A stretch of 12,057 nucleotides of DNA. Origin: Patescibacteria group bacterium (GTDB lineage: Bacteria > Patescibacteriota > Patescibacteriia > Veblenbacterales > UBA10138). Location of the stretch: positions 6,401 to 18,457 of the forward strand of contig DOPF01000082.1 in assembly GCA_003512705.1 (NCBI GenBank). The letters are read 5' to 3'. The notes beneath the pieces are model-generated. The model did no database searches. It was not told the origin of the DNA and was given only the letters and a program-made list of their open reading frames with translations. Position 1 is the stretch's first letter; each line of letters starts with the position of its first letter. Shown here piece by piece: positions 1 to 4,794 of the stretch. Made by a program: the position numbers and the translations under genes.

Positions 1-1688
1 CGTTTGCGGGTGACGTCACCCCCGGAAGAGGCGCGTTTAAGCACGTCTTTGCGCAGGGCCGATATACGTTCGGAAGCAATGACTTTTGCGCCCAGGGCGG
101 CTTGAATTTTTATTTCAAACATTTGCCGCGGTAAGACCTCTTTTAATTTGGTGACCAGGTAGCGGGCGCGAGCGTAGGCTTGGTCCGTGTAAACTATGGT
201 GGCCAAAGCTTCCACTGGTTCTTCGGCCACCAGAATATTCAGTCGTTTGATTGTGCAGGGCCGGTATTCCAAAAAATCATAATTCAGCGAAGCGTAGCCT
301 TGACTAGCGCTTTTCAAACGATCGTAAAAATCATAAAGTATCTCGGCCAAAGGTATGTGATAATGTAGTATGGCGCGCTCCGGCTCGCCATTGGCGCCGG
401 TTAAATAATCGGTATTCAACCAGACCCCGCGAGCACCTTGGGCTAAAGTCATTACCGGTCCTAAATAAGCGACTGGCGTAACAATGTCCAAAGACATTAT
501 CGGCTCCTTCACTTCTTTAATCATTTCTTCGCCCGGTAATTCCAAAGCGCTTTTGATAGTGGTTTCGGCGCCATTGGTCGTGTACACGATGTAAGCCACC
601 GACGGTGAAGTTATAACCAATTCAAGATTGTATTCACGCTCTAATCTTTCTTGCGTAATTTCCAAATGCAGCAACCCTAAAAAACCCGCCCGAAAACCGT
701 AACCCAAGGCCGGAGAGTGTTCCGGCTCAAAATATAAACTAGCATCATTTAAGCGCAGTTTGCCTAGTGCCTCACGTAAATCTTCGGCATCGTCACCCTC
801 TTTAGGATAAAAACCTGCATACACCATTGGTTTGACCTGACGATAACCGGGCAGCGGCTGGCCACCAGAGCTTGACACAATCGTGTCACCAACGCGCACC
901 TTATCTATTTGCTTTAGTCCAGTAACTACGTAGCCTATTTGTCCACTGGATACGCTGTCGGTTGGTTTAAGTTGGGGTTGGTATTTTCCTACCTCCAAGC
1001 ACTCCCCGCCTAGTTTACCTCCGGGCAGCCAATACTTTCCCCCCGCCCGTAGTTGCCCGGAAAAAACCCTAACTGACGCTACCACGCCGCGCCATTCATC
1101 ATACTTGGAATCAAAAATCAGGGCTTTAAGACCAGCATCTAAGGCCGACGGTGTGGGTACATTGTTAATTACAGCATCCAGTAATTCAGCCACACCCTGG
1201 CCGGTTTTGCCAGACACTTCAATAATGTCGCCGCCACTAATATGCAGCAGCGAAGCTAATTCCTGTTTAGTGTCTTTAATATTGGCATTGGGTAAATCTA
1301 TCTTGTTGACAGCTGGGATGATTTTTATTTTTTGCTCTTGAGCTAAATGCAAGTTGGCCACCGTTTGGGCTTGGATACCTTGAGTGGCATCAACCAATAA
1401 TATAGCCCCCTCCACACAAGCTAAGGACCGCGACACCTCGTAAGCAAAGTCCACGTGTCCCGGGGTATCTATAAGGTTTAATTCATAACCCTTATAAGCC
1501 ATGGTAACCGGAGCCAGTTTAATGGTTATCCCCCGTTCCCTTTCCAAATCCATCTGGTCTAAGACTTGATTCTTCATTTCTCGTTTGCTAACCGTGTTAG
1601 TTAATTCTAACAAGCGATCGGCTAAGGTAGATTTACCGTGATCGATGTGCGCGATTATGCAGAAGTTTCTTATTTTAGATAACTCCAT
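1..1688 (-). CDS. lepA: Elongation factor 4 (LepA), 3' end cut by window edge
   Basis: This is a ribosome-bound translational GTPase of the LepA/EF4 family, which back-translocates or rescues stalled elongating ribosomes. My reading of the minus strand from the ATG at 1688 starts MELSKIRNFCIIAHIDHGKS. The G1 loop is AHIDHGKST (residues 13-21), the switch region has RGITIK (52-57), G3 is DTPGH (74-78) and G4 is NKID (128-131). The last visible residues, GGDVTRK, match the start of the conserved LepA C-terminal basic tail. About 562 codons are inside the window, so roughly 35-40 residues are missing beyond base 1. The start is supported by the family N-terminus; only a weak AGG-type ribosome-binding site (TTAGGTTGG) precedes it. 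The gene lies 120 nt downstream of murJ and no clear promoter of its own is visible, so it is probably co-transcribed with murJ. Family assignment is secure. Confidence 0.96.
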   Translation of the reverse strand, partial: MELSKIRNFCIIAHIDHGKSTLADRLLELTNTVSKREMKNQVLDQMDLERERGITIKLAPVTMAYKGYELNLIDTPGHVDFAYEVSRSLACVEGAILLVDATQGIQAQTVANLHLAQEQKIKIIPAVNKIDLPNANIKDTKQELASLLHISGGDIIEVSGKTGQGVAELLDAVINNVPTPSALDAGLKALIFDSKYDEWRGVVASVRVFSGQLRAGGKYWLPGGKLGGECLEVGKYQPQLKPTDSVSSGQIGYVVTGLKQIDKVRVGDTIVSSSGGQPLPGYRQVKPMVYAGFYPKEGDDAEDLREALGKLRLNDASLYFEPEHSPALGYGFRAGFLGLLHLEITQERLEREYNLELVITSPSVAYIVYTTNGAETTIKSALELPGEEMIKEVKEPIMSLDIVTPVAYLGPVMTLAQGARGVWLNTDYLTGANGEPERAILHYHIPLAEILYDFYDRLKSASQGYASLNYDFLEYRPCTIKRLNILVAEEPVEALATIVYTDQAYARARYLVTKLKEVLPRQMFEIKIQAALGAKVIASERISALRKDVLKRASSGGDVTRK

Positions 1689-1714
1689 ATACCAACCTAA
1701 TAATTCAAGTCTCG

Positions 1715-1754
1715 CCCCGTAGTGGTCTGATAACAATCAGACATACTACTGGGG
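1715..1754. repeat. Imperfect hairpin at the lepA relic junction
   Basis: On the plus strand CCCC-GTAGT-G-GTCTGAT pairs with ATCAGAC-AT-ACTAC-T-GGGG around an AACA loop: 16 base pairs with one bulge and one small internal loop. The right foot (GGGG, 1751-1754) coincides with the point where homology of the lepA relic ends. No run of T follows on either strand, so it is not an intrinsic terminator. It may be a small palindromic mobile element or a structured part of the lepA leader; only one copy is present in this window. Confidence 0.65.
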
Positions 1755-1804
1755 TGATCGATGTGTGCCATGATGCAAAAATTGCGTATCTTGTTTAATT
1801 CCAT
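1754..1804 (-). pseudogene. Relic of a second lepA 5' end (17 codons)
   Basis: Read on the minus strand from the ATG at 1804, this stretch encodes MELNKIRNFCIMAHIDH, which matches residues 1-17 of the intact lepA next door at 15 of 17 positions. At nucleotide level 39 of 51 positions agree. Nine codons differ and seven of those differences are synonymous, so both copies diverged while still selected as protein. Homology stops abruptly after the His codon, just before the glycine of the G1 loop, at the foot of the hairpin at 1715-1754. The frame continues without homology to a TAG at 1697-1699 (35 codons in all) and is out of frame with the real lepA start. Its ATG is only 4 nt past the murJ stop codon, a natural position for an original lepA start. 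A translated leader peptide is possible but less likely. Confidence 0.8.
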
Positions 1805-1808
1805 AAAA

Positions 1809-3395
1809 TTATCCGGCCTGACTTCGCAGTTTTTGCCAAGCCAGCTTAAGCCAGTTAACCGCGTAAAGCATTTCGGGCAGGTTTAAGGCATGGGCTAAGA
1901 ATGCGTATGTTATAACCCCCGCCAGGCCGGCGCCGACCCCTTGAATAAACACGCCCATAAAAGTATCCATATTCACCACTGGGGCCAACACCTGTAACGC
2001 GCCATACATAATTAATCCGGCGGGAATAGCTGCTAACATTATTTTAAGAGTCGTGCTGACGATTTTTGCCGACTGCAAACTACCCAGCCGCTCGCCTAAA
2101 ATAAATATTAAAACTGAAAAATTAATTAGACCCGCCACTACATAGGCTAACGCCAAACCAATTAAGCCAAACGGTCTTATTAAGACCACTGATAAAACTA
2201 TATTAACCACTAGCGCCACTACGCTAACAATTACTGGCGTTTTAGTGTCTTGCAAAGCGTAAAAAGCCCGCGCCACCAAAGGCAATAAACTTTCCGCTAT
2301 CATTGACAATGCCAAAAAACCAAGCACCTGCGCGGTATTAATAGTATCGGTCCAGTCAAATTGGCCGGCACCTAAAATAACACGAACAATTTGTGCGCGG
2401 AGTATTAAAAAAGTAATACTTAACGGAATTACAAAAAAAAGCACCCGGCGCATACTGTAAGATAAATGTTCAATCAAATCGCCAGCCTTATTATTTACCC
2501 AAGCTTGACTGAAAATTGGAAAGGCGGCAATCGCCAAAGACAGGCCAAATACGTTAATGGGGAAACTCTGTAAATTCAAGGCTAATGTAAATGAAGATAA
2601 ACTGCCCGCAATTAGGGTTGACGCGAAAATCGTCAGCACGATTTGATTAAACGAATGAACCGCCAGTCCAAATGTTCGGGGCAGAATAAGGCGAATAATT
2701 TTTCGAACCGCCTCGTTGAATATGTTAAAACTTAAACGCCAAACCCAACCCAACTTTATAACACTCGGTAATTGTATTGCCAAATGCAAAACACTCCCCA
2801 CCAGCACACCTATGCCCAACCCAATGTAGCCCCACTGGGGAACAAAAAATAAAATGCCCAGGATTATGCCCAAGTTATACATTACTGGCGCCAAGCCATA
2901 GGCGACAAAACGCCGATAAGATTGCAAAACCCCACTAATAACATTACTGGCGCCAAAAAATACCACCGCCAGCATCATCACTCGACTTAGACTTATGGTC
3001 AACGCTAACTTTTCGCCGCTAAACCCCGGGGCCACTAAAGGCACTAAATTATTTGCAAAAATAATTCCCAGTACGGCTAAGCCCCCTAACAATAAAATCA
3101 GAGAATTAAATACAGTGCTAGTTACTAACCACGCCTCATTTTCCCCTTTCCGGGTTCGCCATTCTATGAAGACCGGTATAAAAGCTGATGCTAAGCCCCC
3201 CAACACCAAAATGTTAAAAACAAAATCCGGTATTTTAAAGGCGGCGTAGTAGGCGTCCAGAGTATCGCCCGCGCCAAAGCTGGAGGCTAATAGCCGATCT
3301 CGTAATAGTCCGATGACTCGTGATAAGATAGACAAAAGGCCAATTATTATGGCCCCAGTTGTTACCACTGTCCTAAGGTTGTTATTTTCACTCAT
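1809..3395 (-). CDS. murJ: Lipid II flippase MurJ (MviN family)
   Basis: MurJ belongs to the MOP exporter superfamily and moves the peptidoglycan precursor lipid II across the cytoplasmic membrane. The 528-residue protein has the usual family length and is hydrophobic throughout, consistent with about 14 membrane helices. The N-terminus carries the family signature: R26, R32-D33-R34, FGAG at 40-43, and D47 followed by AYYAAFKIPD. These charged residues line the central cavity in known MurJ proteins. The start ATG at 3395 gives the expected N-terminus (MSENNN followed directly by helix 1). No Shine-Dalgarno sequence precedes it; instead a -10 hexamer ends 9 nt upstream, suggesting a nearly leaderless mRNA. 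It is separated from the upstream orphan gene by a terminator, so it begins a new unit that probably continues into lepA. The neighbouring polysaccharide cassette shows no flippase, but the sequence resembles MurJ more than Wzx. Confidence 0.93.
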   Translation of the reverse strand: MSENNNLRTVVTTGAIIIGLLSILSRVIGLLRDRLLASSFGAGDTLDAYYAAFKIPDFVFNILVLGGLASAFIPVFIEWRTRKGENEAWLVTSTVFNSLILLLGGLAVLGIIFANNLVPLVAPGFSGEKLALTISLSRVMMLAVVFFGASNVISGVLQSYRRFVAYGLAPVMYNLGIILGILFFVPQWGYIGLGIGVLVGSVLHLAIQLPSVIKLGWVWRLSFNIFNEAVRKIIRLILPRTFGLAVHSFNQIVLTIFASTLIAGSLSSFTLALNLQSFPINVFGLSLAIAAFPIFSQAWVNNKAGDLIEHLSYSMRRVLFFVIPLSITFLILRAQIVRVILGAGQFDWTDTINTAQVLGFLALSMIAESLLPLVARAFYALQDTKTPVIVSVVALVVNIVLSVVLIRPFGLIGLALAYVVAGLINFSVLIFILGERLGSLQSAKIVSTTLKIMLAAIPAGLIMYGALQVLAPVVNMDTFMGVFIQGVGAGLAGVITYAFLAHALNLPEMLYAVNWLKLAWQKLRSQAG

Positions 3396-3404
3396 GTGTT
3401 AATT

Positions 3405-3433
3405 ATTATACTTTTTTTAGGCGATTCTGTGAA
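3405..3433 (-). promoter_or_regulatory. Predicted sigma-70-type promoter of murJ, nearly leaderless
   Basis: The minus strand reads TTCACA (3433-3428, 5 of 6 matches to TTGACA), a 17-nt spacer, then a perfect TATAAT (3410-3405). A start site about 7 nt downstream would fall near 3398, only about 3 nt before the murJ ATG at 3395. The -35 element lies immediately past the T-run of the terminator of the preceding gene. Confidence 0.6.
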
Positions 3434-3434
3434 T

Positions 3435-3463
3435 AAAAAACCCCGCGATCATTGACCGTGGGG
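3435..3463 (-). terminator. Rho-independent terminator of the orphan membrane-protein gene
   Basis: On the minus strand CCCC (3463-3460) pairs with GGGG (3444-3441). Inside it are CG/CG and TCA/TGA pairs, one A-C mismatch and one G-T wobble. The hairpin is followed at once by TTTTTT (3440-3435). It lies 35 nt after the stop codon of the 3498-4145 gene and separates it from murJ. Confidence 0.75.
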
Positions 3464-3497
3464 TGTAATCCCTTCTAAACCCAATTACTATAAGTGG

Positions 3498-4145
3498 TTA
3501 AATTTTAAACCACAAACTATCAAGCTGCAAACCTTTCTCTCTTAGTTTGGGGGTTAACTGACTGCGAATGATGGCATCAACAAAAACCACACGATTATTG
3601 GTAGGAAACGTTTCTGAAATCTGTTCGTGATTTTCTTCCTGAAGCTTATAGAGTTCACAACTAAGCCAAGGAATTAGCTTTACGTCGCTAAAACCCTGCT
3701 TATACTTAATAGCGGCCGTTGGTGACCCCCCGCTCGTAACCCTGATATAATAAGGGAGTACGCAACCTAATTGCCAATCGTACCCCGGCACCATCATTAA
3801 CATGGTATGTTTTTCTGTGGCATATGAAACCAATTCCCCTTGCTTCAAAAGTGCGTCGTAATCATGCCGCCATATCGACTGGTTATCATCAAAGGTAGCC
3901 AGAATTTCCCCCTGCGAGGATATCAGCATAGATTGTGCGGGAATAAATCGTAGAACTGTTATAGCCAGAACCGCCCAGCTTGCCGAGAGAAACAGTAGCC
4001 CTATCGCGGTAGCGAAAACGCCGGGCCAATATTTTTCCGCCTGACGCTTACGTATATCATACCACTTAGAGACTCGAAATGTTACGTAAGCGATTACAAC
4101 GGAAAGCACGGCCGAACAAATAGAAACTATAATAATTGGTGACAT
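3498..4145 (-). CDS. Orphan membrane protein with two N-terminal helices
   Basis: I do not recognise this 215-residue protein. Two hydrophobic segments are clear, about residues 3-24 and 41-66, joined by a positively charged loop (K27, R32, K33, R34, K38). By the positive-inside rule this loop is cytoplasmic, leaving a C-terminal domain of about 145 residues outside. That domain has two cysteines (C128, C163) that could form a disulfide. The last 30 residues end in LREKGLQLDSLWFKI, which faintly resembles the close of an SPFH/Band-7 domain; I would not rely on this. The start is firm: a full AGGAGG lies 7 nt before the ATG. The gene stands alone with its own predicted promoter and terminator and is divergent from the structured RNA at 4414-4592. 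Function unknown. Confidence 0.75.
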   Translation of the reverse strand: MSPIIIVSICSAVLSVVIAYVTFRVSKWYDIRKRQAEKYWPGVFATAIGLLFLSASWAVLAITVLRFIPAQSMLISSQGEILATFDDNQSIWRHDYDALLKQGELVSYATEKHTMLMMVPGYDWQLGCVLPYYIRVTSGGSPTAAIKYKQGFSDVKLIPWLSCELYKLQEENHEQISETFPTNNRVVFVDAIIRSQLTPKLREKGLQLDSLWFKI

Positions 4146-4152
4146 TGTTAAA

Positions 4153-4158
4153 CCTCCT
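4153..4158 (-). promoter_or_regulatory. Strong Shine-Dalgarno after a G-free leader
   Basis: The minus strand reads AGGAGG 7 nt before the ATG at 4145. The leader just upstream (4197 to 4161) contains no G at all over 37 nt and so should stay unstructured. This is the strongest ribosome-binding site I see in the window. The surrounding 12 nt (CGTAGGAGGTTT, 4161-4150) are exactly complementary to a segment of the plus-strand RNA at 4535-4546. Confidence 0.85.
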
Positions 4159-4201
4159 ACGATGTTTGTTGTTTGTGGTTTAGTTTGGTTTATTTGGCCT
4201 T

Positions 4202-4231
4202 ACTTTAATCCCGCAGTTGCGCAGTTGTCAA
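4202..4231 (-). promoter_or_regulatory. Predicted promoter of the orphan membrane-protein gene
   Basis: The minus strand has a perfect TTGACA (4231-4226), an 18-nt spacer, and TAAAGT (4207-4202, 4 of 6 matches to TATAAT). Transcription would start near 4195, close to the beginning of the G-free leader, giving a 5' UTR of about 50 nt. The weak -10 leaves room for an activator. Confidence 0.45.
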
Positions 4232-4275
4232 GTGGTGATTAGCCATAGCTTAAATGTCATAAACAGCCTAGTTGC

Positions 4276-4299
4276 CTTTTCTCCCGGCCGGGACAAAAG
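4276..4299. promoter_or_regulatory. 24-bp near-perfect palindrome, possible operator
   Basis: The two 12-bp arms, from CTTTTCTCCCGG to its partner ending ACAAAAG, are reverse complements except for one position pair (4281/4294). The core is CCCGGCCGGG. It lies between the divergent predicted promoters of the orphan gene and the structured RNA. A GACAAA half-site at 4292-4297 can also pair with TTTGTC at 4314-4319, within a larger bulged inverted repeat GGCCG..ACAAA / TTTGTCGGCC. Confidence 0.5.
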
Positions 4300-4354
4300 A
4301 CAATCATCTCAAATTTGTCGGCCAGTTTAAAACCTAACTCTTACAAAACCGTTT

Positions 4355-4374
4355 TTTGTCACGATCGTGACAAA
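4355..4374. promoter_or_regulatory. Perfect 20-bp palindrome, likely operator
   Basis: TTTGTCACGATCGTGACAAA is a perfect inverted repeat with no central spacer, typical of a homodimeric repressor or activator site. Its right edge is 10 nt upstream of the plus-strand TATATT at 4385-4390, so it covers the -35 region of that promoter. The half-site TTTGTC/GACAAA recurs at 4292-4297 and 4314-4319. No gene for a regulator is visible in the window. Confidence 0.6.
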
Positions 4375-4384
4375 TTGCCGTTAG

Positions 4385-4390
4385 TATATT
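4385..4390 (+). promoter_or_regulatory. Candidate -10 element for the structured RNA
   Basis: TATATT matches 5 of 6 consensus positions and would start transcription near 4397, just before the closing helix of the RNA. No good -35 hexamer sits at 16-18 nt; that position is occupied by the 20-bp palindrome. The promoter would therefore need an activator or be weak. Confidence 0.35.
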
Positions 4391-4413
4391 TTCGCAAAAA
4401 AAACGAAAAACAA

Positions 4414-4592
4414 CAGGCTACCATCAAGCGACGGTGCTAGTTGATAAGTTCTTTAAGCGCTTACTTGACGTAAACTGGGAGAGAGTTATTGCTTAAGTCT
4501 TTTTATGGACTTAAGTTCCGTTTATTAACGGAAAAAACCTCCTACGGAACTTATATTTAGCCAGGCGCTTGGACGGTAGCCTGATGTCTACC
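4414..4592 (+). ncRNA. Candidate structured RNA with alternative pairings
   Basis: The ends pair over long range. CAGGCTACC (4414-4422) pairs with GGTAGCCTG (4575-4583), extended by TC/GA and AAGCG/CGCTT (to 4430 and 4566), 16 bp in all with one mismatch and one bulge. Inside are CTTAAGTC/GACTTAAG (4492-4499 with 4508-4515) and TTCCGTT/AACGGAA (4516-4522 with 4527-4533). Competing helices exist: AAGTTCCG (4513-4520) can pair with CGGAACTT at 4545-4552 or 4597-4604, and GGTAG (4575-4579) can pair with CTACC at 4418-4422 or 4588-4592. An unpaired ACCTCC (4537-4542) complements GGAGGT (4621-4626) in the following ORF. It does not look like tmRNA, RNase P RNA, SRP RNA or a known riboswitch that I can recall. 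It may be a regulatory leader or a small RNA. On the opposite strand the closing helix would be followed by a T-rich tract, so the strand is not certain. Confidence 0.5.
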
Positions 4593-4593
4593 T

Positions 4594-4776
4594 TTGCGGA
4601 ACTTTTTCCTTGAAGTGGTTGGAGGTAAGGAAAGGCTTGAAGTGACCTACAATAAAGTGGTATCCAAGCAAGCAAAGTACACAACTGTTACCAAAAATGG
4701 CGGCAGTCGTGTGGTCTTCACGAACATTTCCCATGTGCCTCCACCCATCTCAAGAAAAAAGAGCAAAGGTATCTAG
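4594..4776 (+). CDS. Small basic orphan protein downstream of structured RNA
   Basis: An open frame of up to 60 residues from a TTG at 4594, or 44 residues from a GTG at 4642. The GTG is better placed for translation, being 6 nt after AAAGG and downstream of GGAGGT (4621-4626). However, the residues before it (LEVVGGKERLEV) read like part of the same beta-rich protein. The product is strongly basic and ends in RKKSKGI, with alternating hydrophobic stretches (KYTTVT, SRVVFTNISHV) that suggest beta-strands and possible nucleic-acid binding. I do not recognise a family. It is the only plus-strand frame in the window with no long gene opposite it, and it ends 18 nt before the convergent DUF4012 gene's stop. 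Its GGAGGT can be masked by ACCTCC in the upstream RNA. It could be spurious. Confidence 0.42.
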   Translation: MRNFFLEVVGGKERLEVTYNKVVSKQAKYTTVTKNGGSRVVFTNISHVPPPISRKKSKGI

Positions 4777-4794
4777 TTAAAGGCTAGCGCAAAT

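Noticed and set aside
1105..1341. Open plus-strand frame of 78 codons
   Set aside because: It is antisense to the GTPase region of lepA, whose minus-strand motifs are intact.
1703..1754. tRNA-like 3' region: TTCAAGTCTCGCCCC resembles a T-loop followed by an acceptor arm
   Set aside because: The 5' T-stem strand does not pair, there is no D-arm or anticodon arm in the right position, and the downstream bases form a separate hairpin.
1715..1754. Hairpin considered as the murJ terminator
   Set aside because: No T-run follows on the minus strand, and homologous lepA sequence continues on both sides.
4391..4411. T-rich minus-strand tract after the closing helix as an intrinsic terminator of a minus-strand transcript
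   Set aside because: The helix encloses about 135 nt rather than a short loop, and no minus-strand promoter was found upstream; kept only as an alternative strand assignment.
4414..4592. Known RNAs: tmRNA, RNase P RNA, 4.5S/SRP RNA, 6S RNA, T-box leader
   Set aside because: None of the conserved core sequences I know (tmRNA tRNA-like ends, RNase P P4 core, SRP GGAAG-type loop, T-box TGGNACCGCG) is present. A diverged 6S RNA cannot be excluded by eye.
4575..4592. CTGATG at 4581-4586 as a hammerhead ribozyme core
   Set aside because: The required GAAA segment and the third helix arranged around a cleavage site are absent.
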